From Rhodococcus sp. SGAir0479 (GTDB lineage: Bacteria > Actinomycetota > Actinomycetes > Mycobacteriales > Mycobacteriaceae): a DNA stretch of 64,000 nucleotides. The notes beneath the pieces are model-generated. The model saw only the letters and a list, made by a program, of their open reading frames with translations. It did no database searches and was not told where the DNA came from. A program made the position numbers and the translations under genes. Below, piece by piece: positions 8,337 through 19,084 of this stretch. Where the stretch lies: the NCBI RefSeq assembly GCF_005484805.1, contig NZ_CP039432.1, positions 558,001 through 622,000 on the forward strand, given 5' to 3'. Positions within the stretch are counted from its first letter, which is position 1, and each line of letters opens with the position of its first letter.

Positions 8337-9172
8337 CCGAACAAGCGATCACCGCGAGTTCCGACGCACTGTTGAACGCCGTGATGGACACCGACGTCGA
8401 CGTCGTCGAACTCGGGCATCCCCACACGACGGGTATGCCGTGTTCGCCGAACCATCCCGGGTTCCGGATGACGCTGATCCGTCGGCACGGCGACATGGTC
8501 CGCCCGGACGGTGGATCGGCGTCCAACGAGATCATCGTGACCGGCGGGCATGTCGGGACGCACGTGGACGCGCTCTCGCACGTCAGCCACGAGGGCAAGC
8601 TGTACGGCGACGTGGATGCCGAGCAGGCGCAGCGGGGCGGGCGGTTCTCGCAGCTCGGCGCCGAGACCATCCCCTTCATGCTTCGCCGCGGTCTGCTGCT
8701 GGACGTGGCTCGGGTCCGCGGTGTGGACGCGCTCGAGGCCGGTCAGGCCGTCACCGAGCAGGACCTGCGGGACGCCGCCGACGCCGCGGGCGTGACGCCC
8801 CGACGCGGAGACGTCGTGTTGGTCCGCACCGGGTGGGCCCGTCATTTCGACGATGCCGCGCGTTACCTCGGGCAGGAGGACGGTGTTCCCGGACCGGATG
8901 TCGCCGCGGGGCAGTGGTTGGCCGCTGCAGGCATCGTGGCCGCGGGTGCCGATACCACCGCCTTCGAGCACATTCCGCCGGGGAAGGGGCACAGCGTCCT
9001 GCCCGTGCACCGAGTCCTGCTGGTGGAGAACGGGATTCACATCATCGAACATCTGAACCTCGAGCCCGCGAGTGCTCGCGGGCTCACCGAGTTCACCTTC
9101 GTCATGGCGCCCCTGCGCATCACCGGCGGCACGGGCTCTCCGGTTCGCCCGGTTGCGGTGGTCGCGGCGTGA
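8333..9172 (+). CDS. Cyclase-family metal hydrolase (kynurenine-formamidase-like)
   Basis: A 279-residue member of the cyclase family (Pfam PF04199). The metal-binding signature is GGHVGTHVDALSH, with a second region, ADTTAFEHIPPG, and HRVLLVENGIHIIEHLNL toward the C terminus. Relatives hydrolyse formamides, isatin or other cyclic amides; members often sit in catabolic operons. The ATG overlaps the CitE-like stop and the stop overlaps the next GTG, both by 4 bp. With the hydantoinase-type enzyme across the promoter, the locus has two different amide or ring hydrolases. Confidence 0.87.
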   Translation: MTEQAITASSDALLNAVMDTDVDVVELGHPHTTGMPCSPNHPGFRMTLIRRHGDMVRPDGGSASNEIIVTGGHVGTHVDALSHVSHEGKLYGDVDAEQAQRGGRFSQLGAETIPFMLRRGLLLDVARVRGVDALEAGQAVTEQDLRDAADAAGVTPRRGDVVLVRTGWARHFDDAARYLGQEDGVPGPDVAAGQWLAAAGIVAAGADTTAFEHIPPGKGHSVLPVHRVLLVENGIHIIEHLNLEPASARGLTEFTFVMAPLRITGGTGSPVRPVAVVAA

Positions 9173-10599
9173 CCGGGACCGAAAGCCGTCACGACCTGCA
9201 CGGCACGGTTGTCGGCCGGCTGGCCGCACTCGCGGCGGACACCCGAGCGGGCGGTTTGCCCGGGGAACTGCGCACAGACGTCGCTCGCCGGGTGCTGGAC
9301 GTGCTCGGCAACTCCCTCGCCGCGCAGAACCAGCCGTCGGCCCGCGCGGTCACCGAGGTGGCGCGCGGCTGGGCAGGCGCGGCCGCGGCGAGCGGTATCG
9401 GAACCGGGGAGCGCTTCCCGGCAGCCACCGCCGCGCTGGTCAACGGCACGCTCGCCCATTCGATGGACTCCGACGACACCCATCTGCCGTCCGTGCTGCA
9501 TCCGTCCGCGTCGGTAGTTCCGGCCGCGCTCGCGGTGGGTGAGGCGACCGGAGCCTCCGGAGCCGCGGTACTGGACGCAGCGGGTGTGGGTATCGAAATC
9601 GCGGTTCGTCTCGGGATGGGCGGCTACGACGAGGAACTCGGCAACTCGGAGTTCTTCGAACGTGGCCAACACGCCACCTCCATCTGCGGCGCGGTCGGTT
9701 CCGCCGCCGCCGCGGCGATGCTGTACGGCCTGGACGCCGAGGGAATCGCGGACGCGATGGGCATCGCCGCGAGCTTCGGCGCAGGGTTGTTGGAGGCCAA
9801 CCGGACCGGCGGCACGGTCAAGCGTGCGCACTGCGGATGGGCGGCGCATTCCGGTGTCACCGCAGCGGAATTCGCCCGGGCCGGTCTTACCGGCCCACCC
9901 ACCGTCATCGAGGGTCGCTTCGGCTTTCTGCACGCCTTCTGCGGCGACCGGGCGGACACCGCGAAGGTACTCGACCGGTTGGGTGAGCACTGGGAACTTC
10001 CGGGTATCTTCTTCAAGCCCTACCCGTGCAATCACTTCACCCATGCCGGGATCGACGCGGCGCGCATGCTGTTGCGCGATGGTCTCGATCCCGCGGAGAT
10101 CGTGAAGATCGAACTCGGCGTGCCGAAACCCGTGTTGCGCACCATCGCCGAGCCGCCGGCCGCGAAGGCGGCGCCCGAGTCGGGATACCACGCAGCGTTC
10201 TCAGGACCGTTCACCGTGGCGCGCGCCTTTCTCGGTGGGTCGGGGCTCGGGGTCGGGCACGCCGATTTCACCGACGAATCAGCGAAGGACCCGCGGACGC
10301 TCGAGCTCGCAAGGCTCGTCACCAGTCACAGCGACGATCGGTGCGACGAGATTTACCCGCACCAGTTCCCGGCGGTGCTGCGAGTGCGCACGAGAGACGG
10401 TGCGTGGCACGAGGCTCGGGTGGATCACAATCGCGGCGGTCCGGCGAATCCGCTCTCCGACGACGAACTCATCATGAAGTTCGACCTCAATGTGGAGGAC
10501 CGGTTGTCTCCGGAATCCGCGCGGGCCGTCGCGCGTGGTGCGTTGGGACTGCCCGCAGCCGAATCGCTCGACACGCTCATGGCGGCCGTGCGCGGCTGA
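9169..10599 (+). CDS. MmgE/PrpD family protein
   Basis: A 476-residue MmgE/PrpD-family protein, full length. The family includes 2-methylcitrate dehydratase, cis-aconitate decarboxylase and iminodisuccinate epimerase. Recognisable parts are the early helix with LDVLGNSLAA, the core SMDSDDTHLPSVLHPSASV and KPYPCNHFTHAGIDAA. No methylcitrate synthase or lyase accompanies it, so the propionate pathway is not indicated. In this operon a hydration, dehydration or isomerisation of a polycarboxylate is plausible. GTG at 9169 is set by the 4-bp overlap with the cyclase stop. Confidence 0.87.
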   Translation: MTGTESRHDLHGTVVGRLAALAADTRAGGLPGELRTDVARRVLDVLGNSLAAQNQPSARAVTEVARGWAGAAAASGIGTGERFPAATAALVNGTLAHSMDSDDTHLPSVLHPSASVVPAALAVGEATGASGAAVLDAAGVGIEIAVRLGMGGYDEELGNSEFFERGQHATSICGAVGSAAAAAMLYGLDAEGIADAMGIAASFGAGLLEANRTGGTVKRAHCGWAAHSGVTAAEFARAGLTGPPTVIEGRFGFLHAFCGDRADTAKVLDRLGEHWELPGIFFKPYPCNHFTHAGIDAARMLLRDGLDPAEIVKIELGVPKPVLRTIAEPPAAKAAPESGYHAAFSGPFTVARAFLGGSGLGVGHADFTDESAKDPRTLELARLVTSHSDDRCDEIYPHQFPAVLRVRTRDGAWHEARVDHNRGGPANPLSDDELIMKFDLNVEDRLSPESARAVARGALGLPAAESLDTLMAAVRG

Positions 10600-10646
10600 T
10601 CCCGCCTGTCCCTCCACAGCCACGGCCCGCCGAGACGCGCGGGGAC

Positions 10647-11660
10647 TCACATCGTGAGCACCATGCGGTATCGCGCGCGGCCCTCGTCCATCGCCGCGTA
10701 GGCGTCGGCAGCCTGGCTGAGGGGTCGTTCCTGGATCTGCGCCCGAACCCCGGACTGGACGGCGAAGTGCATCGTCTCCTCGACGTCGCGGGCGGTGCCC
10801 GACGGGTGCCCGGTCACGCTCAGTCCGGGCATGATCAGTTGTTGTGGGCTGATCGGCAGCGGATCGGACGTGACCCCCACGATCACGAGTTCACCCCTCG
10901 GTGTCAGCCCACCGACCGTGTCGGCCATGGCTTTCGAGTTCGCGGCGGTCGCCAGGACCACCCTCGCCCCGCCGAGTGCCTGCAACGCGGTTGCCACGTC
11001 ACCCGCCGTGGAGTCGATGTAATGGTCGGCGCCGAAGCGGTGTGCGTCGTCGGCCTTGGCCGCGCCGCGCGCGATCGCGATCGTCTCGAAACCCATTGCC
11101 CGGGCGAACTGGACGCCGAGGTGGCCGAGTCCGCCCACGCCGAGGACCGCGACGCGGTCACCGGGCCGCGCGCGGGTCTTGCGCAGCGCGTCGAAGGTGG
11201 TGACGCCGGCACAACTCAGCGGCCCGGCCTCGGTGAACGAGAGTCCCTCCGGAATCCTGGCGAGCGCGTTGGCGGGGACCGTCACCGACTCGGCGTACCC
11301 ACCCGGATACTGCCAGCTGGGCACCTGCATCCGCTCGCAGTGGATGAAGATGCCCTGCCGGCAGGGCACACACTGGTTGCAGTGACCGCCGAACCAACCG
11401 ACGGCAACCCGGTCGCCGACCGCGAACGCGTCGACACCGGGACCGACTTCGGCGATGGTGCCGGCAATTTCGTGGCCCGGGGTGAGCGGCCACGACATTC
11501 CGGGAAATCCGCCGCTCACGAAGCCGTGATCGGTCCCGCAGACTCCGCAGGCTGCGACGTCGATGCGAACGTGGTCACGCTCGGGTGATCGCGTCTCGAC
11601 GTCGACCAGTGTCAACGGTGCGCCGGGGGACTGGACGTGCACTGCTCGGTGGGTCGACAT
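10647..11660 (-). CDS. Zinc-dependent alcohol dehydrogenase
   Basis: A 337-residue medium-chain dehydrogenase (cytosolic, NAD(P)-linked). The catalytic zinc site is VAACGVCGTDHG and LTPGHEIAGTI. The structural zinc cysteines are in HCNQCVPCRQGIFIHCE, and the Rossmann motif is VLGVGGLGHLGVQFA. It resembles the AdhA/AdhP type of primary alcohol dehydrogenases. ATG at 11660 is chosen for its GAGGG ribosome site; longer readings add a basic non-homologous extension. It stands alone, convergent with the MmgE/PrpD operon. Confidence 0.9.
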   Translation of the reverse strand: MSTHRAVHVQSPGAPLTLVDVETRSPERDHVRIDVAACGVCGTDHGFVSGGFPGMSWPLTPGHEIAGTIAEVGPGVDAFAVGDRVAVGWFGGHCNQCVPCRQGIFIHCERMQVPSWQYPGGYAESVTVPANALARIPEGLSFTEAGPLSCAGVTTFDALRKTRARPGDRVAVLGVGGLGHLGVQFARAMGFETIAIARGAAKADDAHRFGADHYIDSTAGDVATALQALGGARVVLATAANSKAMADTVGGLTPRGELVIVGVTSDPLPISPQQLIMPGLSVTGHPSGTARDVEETMHFAVQSGVRAQIQERPLSQAADAYAAMDEGRARYRMVLTM

Positions 11661-11763
11661 CGGCACCCTCGCTCCGTGTGGCGGTCGGCGGTCCGCATTC
11701 CAGTCAAGACCCCGCAGGCAGATCCTGGCAAGGGTGCGCGGCGCACGCAGGCAAAGACGACGA

Positions 11764-11797
11764 AAGGCCCGGCGGAGCGAATGCTCCACCGGGCCTT
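11764..11797 (-). terminator. Terminator of fumarase gene
   Basis: A 14-bp inverted repeat (11764-11777 with 11784-11797, one mismatch) around a 6-nt loop, 24 bp past the fumarase stop. Read leftward it ends in TTTCG. Confidence 0.7.
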
Positions 11798-11820
11798 GCG
11801 GATCGAGGGTCTCGGCCGAA

Positions 11821-13518
<1,698 letters not shown>

Positions 13519-13735
13519 CTCATGTCTCCTGAACACGGGGCTGTGAAGTTCGTAATCAGGCTAACGGCGTCGGTTTCCACGCCAGAACCGGGGCGGGGCG
13601 CGAGACCGTAGCATCGAAAGTGACTCCGTGGGGGTGTGCCGTGGTTCACGGCGCCGGGGACGGGGCCGGCGTACTCTCGGGGTGAGTAACAGGCTGATAA
13701 CAATCCGTGGATACCCAGTACCGGGTGAGCGCGAG

Positions 13736-14515
13736 ATGGGGGCTGCACACCGCATGAACGTCGCGACCGTGAACGCCGGAGCCGACCATCCGACCGGCCT
13801 GCATCGCATCCGTACCGCGCACGCCTGGCTGGATGTGGCGGTCGTCGTGGCGGTGCTCGTCACGACCAATCTCATCGCGCACTTCACCACCGTGTGGGCA
13901 AGCGTCGCGACCGTCCCCATCGCCGCCGTCGTGCTGGTGGGCCTCACGCGTCGACGCGGTCTCGGCTGGGCCGAACTGGGCCTCTCGCCCCGGCACTGGC
14001 GGAAGGGCACGCTCTACGCGGTCGCTTCGGTGGCCCTCGTACTCGCCGTCGTCGCCGTCGGCATCGCACTGCCGGTCACCCGGCAGTTCTTCATGGCCGA
14101 TCGGTACGCCACCATCTCCGGTGCGCTCGTGGCGTCGATGATCGTCATTCCGCTGCAGACGGTGATTCCCGAGGAACTCGCGTTCCGTGGCGTCCTGCAC
14201 GGCACCCTGTCCCGCGTGTCCGGGGCCCGAGGGGTGTTCGCGGCCGGGTCGCTGCTGTTCGGGCTCTGGCACATCGCGTCGTCGCTCGGTCTCACGTCCG
14301 GCAACCAGGGGCTCAGCGCGGTACTCGGCGGGGGCTTGGTCGGCCAGGCGCTCGGCATCGCCGGCGCGGTGGCCGCCACCGCGTTCGCCGGTTTCGTCTT
14401 CACCTGGTTGCGTCGTCGCAGCGGAAGTCTGCTCGCGCCCATCGCGCTGCACTGGTCACTCAACGGCGTCGGCGCTCTGGCTGCCGCGCTGGTCTGGCAC
14501 ACGTCCCTGGCCTGA
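13736..14515 (+). CDS. CPBP-family intramembrane protease
   Basis: A 259-residue multi-span membrane protein of the CPBP (Abi/CAAX protease) family. Motif 1 is PEELAFRGVLHG, carrying EExxxR; motif 2 is FGLWHIASS; motif 3 is HWSLNGVG. These provide the glutamate and histidine residues of the membrane-embedded active site. The substrate is unknown; members process peptides or have immunity or sorting roles. The start is uncertain: ATG 13736 or ATG 13754 both precede the first membrane segment. Divergent from fumarase across about 200 bp. Confidence 0.85.
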   Translation: MGAAHRMNVATVNAGADHPTGLHRIRTAHAWLDVAVVVAVLVTTNLIAHFTTVWASVATVPIAAVVLVGLTRRRGLGWAELGLSPRHWRKGTLYAVASVALVLAVVAVGIALPVTRQFFMADRYATISGALVASMIVIPLQTVIPEELAFRGVLHGTLSRVSGARGVFAAGSLLFGLWHIASSLGLTSGNQGLSAVLGGGLVGQALGIAGAVAATAFAGFVFTWLRRRSGSLLAPIALHWSLNGVGALAAALVWHTSLA

Positions 14516-14566
14516 GCGGTCCCGCTCCGGCCAAGCCTCGGTGGCACGTCGTCACCAATTTTGCCG

Positions 14567-14580
14567 ACAGTCTGGACTGT
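14567..14580. promoter_or_regulatory. TetR-type operator ACAGTC-TG-GACTGT
   Basis: A perfect 6-bp-arm palindrome 28 bp before the GTG of the TetR gene. The position suits autorepression of the TetR-monooxygenase-choD operon. Confidence 0.6.
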
Positions 14581-14607
14581 TTGTAAGTTCGCGGTTACAG
14601 TCGGCTT

Positions 14608-15189
14608 GTGACGCAGACCACAGAGGCGAAGGCGCCGTCCCGCACGCAGGCGGAGCGCAGCGCCGCCACCAGGGAGAAGTTGCTCGACGCGACGATCGAG
14701 CTGTTGGTGGAAGCCGGTTACTCGGGCACCAGCAGTCAGGCGGTCACGAAGCGGGCGGGGGTGTCCCGCGGCGCACAGCTGCACCAGTTCCCCACCAAGG
14801 AGTCCCTCGTCGTCGCGGCGGTCGGCCATCTGGTCGACAAGCGGATGGCGGAGCTCCTGGGCGCCCGTCCCGATCCTGATCTGGCGTTGGAAACACTATG
14901 TGACGCGTTCTCCGGACCGCTGTTCCACGCGGCGCTCGAGCTGTGGGTGGCTGCGCGGACCGACCCGGCGCTGCACGCGGCGATGATCCCGCTCGAACGG
15001 AAGGTCGGGGACGCGTTGCGCCTCGGCTTCGCCGAGATCGTCGGCGACCGCATGAGCCCCGACGCGGTCGATCTCAGCATCGAGATCGCCCGCGGGCTGG
15101 CGGTGTCCGCCCTGTTCCGAACCCCCGATGCCGACCGGCAGCTGCGCGACCGGCTGCTGCCCGCGTGGAAAGCGATGGTGACCAGGTGA
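14608..15189 (+). CDS. TetR-family regulator
   Basis: A 193-residue TetR regulator. The helix-turn-helix spans about residues 22-62 (ATREKLLDATIELLVEAGY, then TSSQAVTKRAGVSRGAQLHQF), followed by an all-helical ligand domain. It heads a four-gene operon with the flavin monooxygenase, ChoD and the ADC-like protein, all with overlapping starts and stops. A palindrome 28 bp upstream of the GTG is the likely operator. A lipid- or steroid-like inducer is an inference from its neighbours. Confidence 0.9.
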   Translation: MTQTTEAKAPSRTQAERSAATREKLLDATIELLVEAGYSGTSSQAVTKRAGVSRGAQLHQFPTKESLVVAAVGHLVDKRMAELLGARPDPDLALETLCDAFSGPLFHAALELWVAARTDPALHAAMIPLERKVGDALRLGFAEIVGDRMSPDAVDLSIEIARGLAVSALFRTPDADRQLRDRLLPAWKAMVTR

Positions 15190-16709
15190 CCACCACCGAG
15201 AAGCCCACCCTCCCGCGGCACGTCCACACTCTCGTCGTCGGCGCCGGCTTCGGCGGCATCGGCCTGGCGGCCGCGTTGCTGCGAGAGGATCCCCGCGCCG
15301 ATCTCCTCGTGATCGACCGTGCCGACGACGTCGGTGGTACGTGGCGCGACAACACCTATCCCGGCTGCGCGTGCGATGTCCCCAGCGCGCTCTACTCCTA
15401 CTCGTTCGCCCCCGAACCGGACTGGCGGTACGCCTACGGTCGCCAACCCGAGATTCACGCGTATCTGCGCCGCGTCGCCGACGAGACGGGCGTGACGAGC
15501 CGGACGGTGCTCGGATGCGAGTTGCTCGACGCCCAATGGGACGAGGACGCCCGGCACTGGCGAGTGCGCACCGGAGCGGGAACCCTCACCGCCACCGTCC
15601 TGGTCGCCGCGACCGGTGCGCTGTCGGCGCCGCGCCTGCCGGACGTACCGGGGCTCGAGAAGTTCCGCGGCGTCATGTTCCACTCCGCGCAGTGGAACCA
15701 CGACCACGACCTGAGCGGCCGACGGGTGGCCGTCGTCGGGACGGGCGCGTCGGCCATCCAGTTCGTCCCCGAGATCGTCGACCGCGTCGAACACCTCACG
15801 TTGTTCCAGCGGACCGCCGCATGGGTGCTGCCCAAGCACGACCGTCCCATCTCCCGGCTCGAACGCGCATTGTTCCGCGCGCTGCCGGTCACCCAGAAGG
15901 TGATGCGAGGAGCGGTGTACGCCCAGAAGGAGGGCTATGTCGTCGGCATGGCCCACCACCTCTGGCTGCTGCGGTTGTTCCAGCGGCACGCCGAGGCGTA
16001 CCTGCGCGAGCAGGTGCCCGACGACACGTTGCGTGCCGCGCTGACGCCGAAGTTCACCATCACCTGCAAGCGCATCCTGCTCTCGAACGACTGGTTGCGG
16101 ACGTTGACCCGGCCGGACGTCACCGTGGTCGCCTCCGGACTGACCGCGGTCACCGAGACCGGGGCGGTGGACGACGCCGGCGTCGAACATCCCGTGGACA
16201 CCATCGTCTTCGCCACCGGCTTCAGTCCCACCGAGCCGCCGGTCGCGCGGCACATAAGGGGCGCGGACGGCAGCACGTTGGCCGAGCACTGGGCGGGTAG
16301 TCCGTCGGCGCATCTCGGCACGACCGTTCACGGATTCCCGAACCTGTTCCTCATGTACGGCCCCAACACCAATCTGGGGCACAGCTCGATCGTGTACATG
16401 CTCGAATCGCAGGCCGCGTACATCGCCGACGCCCTGCGGGTGATGGCCGCGGAGGGTGTGTCCACCGTCGAGGTCACCGCGAGCGCGCAGCGCCGCTACA
16501 ACGCCGGGCTGGACCCGCAACTGGCGCGCACGGTCTGGAACGCCGGCGGCTGCGACAGCTGGTATCTGGACCACAGGGGTCGCAACTCGGTGATGTGGCC
16601 GACCTACACGTGGCGGTTCCGCAGGCGAACGCGGCGGTTCGACGTGGAGAACTATCGGCTCGGGTCGATCGGCAGCGCCGACCCGGCGGCGGCGGAGGCA
16701 CACGCATGA
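15186..16709 (+). CDS. Flavin-binding monooxygenase, Baeyer-Villiger type
   Basis: A 507-residue FAD/NADPH monooxygenase. FAD Rossmann motif GAGFGGIG lies at about residue 19 and the NADPH Rossmann motif VVGTGASAIQ near residue 185. Between them FRGVMFHSAQW fits the Baeyer-Villiger fingerprint FxGxxxHxxxW. Such enzymes insert oxygen next to a ketone, giving an ester or lactone. The GTG overlaps the TetR stop (GTGA) and the stop overlaps the choD ATG. In this context the ketone may be a steroid or terpenoid made by the adjacent oxidase, but that is inference. Confidence 0.9.
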   Translation: MTTTEKPTLPRHVHTLVVGAGFGGIGLAAALLREDPRADLLVIDRADDVGGTWRDNTYPGCACDVPSALYSYSFAPEPDWRYAYGRQPEIHAYLRRVADETGVTSRTVLGCELLDAQWDEDARHWRVRTGAGTLTATVLVAATGALSAPRLPDVPGLEKFRGVMFHSAQWNHDHDLSGRRVAVVGTGASAIQFVPEIVDRVEHLTLFQRTAAWVLPKHDRPISRLERALFRALPVTQKVMRGAVYAQKEGYVVGMAHHLWLLRLFQRHAEAYLREQVPDDTLRAALTPKFTITCKRILLSNDWLRTLTRPDVTVVASGLTAVTETGAVDDAGVEHPVDTIVFATGFSPTEPPVARHIRGADGSTLAEHWAGSPSAHLGTTVHGFPNLFLMYGPNTNLGHSSIVYMLESQAAYIADALRVMAAEGVSTVEVTASAQRRYNAGLDPQLARTVWNAGGCDSWYLDHRGRNSVMWPTYTWRFRRRTRRFDVENYRLGSIGSADPAAAEAHA

Positions 16710-18445
16710 CCCACTACGACGTGGTGGTCGTCGGCTCGGGTTTCGGCGGTAGTGTCGCCGCCCTCCGGCTGACCGAGAAGGGATACCGGGTCGGAGTGCT
16801 CGAGGCCGGCCGACGATTCGCCGACGACGAACTGCCCGAGACGTCGTGGCGACTGCGGAAGTACCTGTGGGCGCCGTGGCTGGGCTGTTACGGCGTCCAG
16901 CGCATGCACCTTCTGCCGAACGTGCTGGTGATGGCGGGCGCCGGCGTGGGCGGTGGATCCCTCAACTACGCCAACACGTTGTATCAGCCGCCGTCCGGGT
17001 TCTACCAGGACCCGCAGTGGGCCGGGATCACCGACTGGGAAGCCGAATTGGCACCGTACTACGAGCAGGCCAAACGGATGCTGGGCGTGCGGGAGAACCC
17101 GACCACCACGGCTGCCGACGACGTGATGCGGGCGGTCGCCGAGGACCTGGGCGTGGGGCACACCTTCACCACGACGCCGGTCGGGGTGTTCTTCGGTGAA
17201 GCCGGGGAACGCGTCCCCGACCCGTACTTCGGCGGTGCCGGGCCCGAGCGAACCGGTTGCACCGAGTGCGGCAGCTGCATGACCGGCTGCCGGGTGGGGG
17301 CGAAGAACACGCTGGTCAAGAACTACCTGTATCTCGCCGAACACGCGGGCGCGGCAATCCACCCGATGACGACGGTGGAGGAGGTGCGGCCGCGTGCCGG
17401 CGGCGGATACGCGATCACGACCCGCAGGACCGGCGGTGTACGGAAGCGCCGCACCACCTTCACGGCGGACCAGGTGGTGGTCGCGGCCGGCACATACGGG
17501 ACCGGACGGCTCCTGCTGACGATGCGGGACCGCGGTGTGCTTCCGCAGCTGTCGCCACGGCTGGGCACCGTGGTGCGGACCAACTCCGAAGCCGTGCTTG
17601 CCGCGGCCGCGAAGACCCGCACGGTGGACTACACGCACGGCGTGGCGATCACGTCGTCCTTCCACCCGGACGACCACACCCACATCGAACCGGTGCGATA
17701 CGGCAAGGGCAGCAACGCTATCGGCCTGCTGCAGGCGCTTCTCACCGACGGCGGCGGACGAACCCCGCGGCTCCTGAAGGCGGTCGGCGTCGCGCTGCGG
17801 AACCCCGGTGCGTTCCTGCGGACGCTGTCGGTACGCCACTGGTCCGAGCGCACGGTCATCGCGCTGGTGATGCAGACCGACGACAACTCGCTCGAACTGG
17901 CCGGCAGACGAAGCGTGTTCGGCCGTCGGCGGATCACCAGTCGTCCGGGCCCGGGAGCGGCGCCGCCCGAATGGATTCCGGTGGGGCACCGCGTGATCAG
18001 AAAGGTGGCCGACCGCATCGGTGGGGACGCCGGCGGTTCGATCCTGGACCTGGTGAACATCCCGATGACGGCGCACTTCCTGGGTGGCTGTGTCATCGGT
18101 GACAGTCCGCGGACCGGCGTCGTCGATCCGTATCTGCGGGCGTACGGGCAAGAGGGCATTCATGTGGTCGACGGCTCGGTCGTGAGCGCCAACCTGGGGG
18201 TGAACCCGTCGTTGACGATCACCGCCCAGGCCGAACGCGCAATGGCGTTGTGGCCCAACCGGGGGGAGGACGACAGGCGCCCGAAGCTGGGTTCGTCTTA
18301 CGTCCCGGTCGACCCCGTCGCGCCGGTGCGGCCCGTCGTGCCCGCCGAAGCCCCGGGCGCGCTACGTCTGCCGATCGTTGCGGTCGGCCGACCGGCCGAT
18401 GCTGTTCGTACCGACGGAGGGGGAGCTCATGTGGAGCGTGCGTGA
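16706..18445 (+). CDS. choD: GMC-type sterol oxidase/dehydrogenase, ChoD homologue
   Basis: A 579-residue GMC oxidoreductase that agrees closely along its length with what I recall of M. tuberculosis ChoD (Rv3409c). It has the N-terminal GSGFGGSVAALRLTEKGY and VLEAGRRF, then LGCYGVQRMH, GAGVGGGSLNYANTLY and a TGCTECGSCMTGCRVGAKN Cys cluster. The C-terminal FAD segment includes HFLGGCVIGD and ANLGVNPSLTI. Proposed function is oxidation of a 3-beta-hydroxysterol or related alcohol, though ChoD's true substrate is debated. No signal peptide is evident, unlike secreted cholesterol oxidases. It overlaps the next gene by 17 bp. Confidence 0.9.
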   Translation: MTHYDVVVVGSGFGGSVAALRLTEKGYRVGVLEAGRRFADDELPETSWRLRKYLWAPWLGCYGVQRMHLLPNVLVMAGAGVGGGSLNYANTLYQPPSGFYQDPQWAGITDWEAELAPYYEQAKRMLGVRENPTTTAADDVMRAVAEDLGVGHTFTTTPVGVFFGEAGERVPDPYFGGAGPERTGCTECGSCMTGCRVGAKNTLVKNYLYLAEHAGAAIHPMTTVEEVRPRAGGGYAITTRRTGGVRKRRTTFTADQVVVAAGTYGTGRLLLTMRDRGVLPQLSPRLGTVVRTNSEAVLAAAAKTRTVDYTHGVAITSSFHPDDHTHIEPVRYGKGSNAIGLLQALLTDGGGRTPRLLKAVGVALRNPGAFLRTLSVRHWSERTVIALVMQTDDNSLELAGRRSVFGRRRITSRPGPGAAPPEWIPVGHRVIRKVADRIGGDAGGSILDLVNIPMTAHFLGGCVIGDSPRTGVVDPYLRAYGQEGIHVVDGSVVSANLGVNPSLTITAQAERAMALWPNRGEDDRRPKLGSSYVPVDPVAPVRPVVPAEAPGALRLPIVAVGRPADAVRTDGGGAHVERA

Positions 18446-19079
18446 AAGCGAAGACGCCCGGGCGGACTGGCCCGTCAGCCCGCCGCCTCCGTGGCCGGCA
18501 GACGTCCGCGCGACGCTCTGGTGGCATCGGACCGCGCCTGACGCGGCGGCATTCGGCCCCGGGGGACGGGTGCTGCCGGTGACGCTCGCAATGATGGTCG
18601 ACTACCTCGATTCGCCGGTCGGCCCGTACCGCGAAGTGCTCGCCAGCCCGGTGCTTCGCATGCCTTCCAAACGGGTCGGGCTTCTGCCCGCGATGGCCGT
18701 CCCGTTCATCGCGGTCGATTCGGCTTCGTCCGTACACGGCGGGCGCGAGCACTGGAACCTACCGAAGGTGCTGGCCACCTTCAGCGGCGACGTGATCGGT
18801 GCATCGGCGGCGTACGGCGACGACTGGCGGGTCGAGGCCACAGCGCGACCCGTCGGCCTCCGGCTACCGATCGCCGGAGTTCTGGGGTTCGCGCAGCCGC
18901 TTCCGGACGGCGGGCTGGCCACCGCCCGCGCGCGGCTACGCGGACGGTTTCGAATCGCGCGGGTGGCGGTGGAGTCGGCGGGACCCACACTGGGGCGGTG
19001 GCTGCGCCCCGGTGTGCATCCCGGCATCGTCATCGAGACCGGCCACATGCGGACGGGGCCCGCGCGCATCGTGCGCTGA
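18429..19079 (+). CDS. Acetoacetate decarboxylase-like protein
   Basis: A 216-residue protein of the acetoacetate decarboxylase fold. The diagnostic segment is GGREHWNLPKVLATF, in which the Lys of PK corresponds to the Schiff-base lysine; the following residue is Val where the classical enzyme has a second Lys. ADC-like proteins without that pair often catalyse aldol or dehydration reactions instead. ATG at 18429 has a strong GGAGGGGGAG ribosome site inside the end of choD. It is the last gene of the TetR operon. Confidence 0.75.
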   Translation: MWSVRESEDARADWPVSPPPPWPADVRATLWWHRTAPDAAAFGPGGRVLPVTLAMMVDYLDSPVGPYREVLASPVLRMPSKRVGLLPAMAVPFIAVDSASSVHGGREHWNLPKVLATFSGDVIGASAAYGDDWRVEATARPVGLRLPIAGVLGFAQPLPDGGLATARARLRGRFRIARVAVESAGPTLGRWLRPGVHPGIVIETGHMRTGPARIVR

Positions 19080-19084
19080 CGCCG

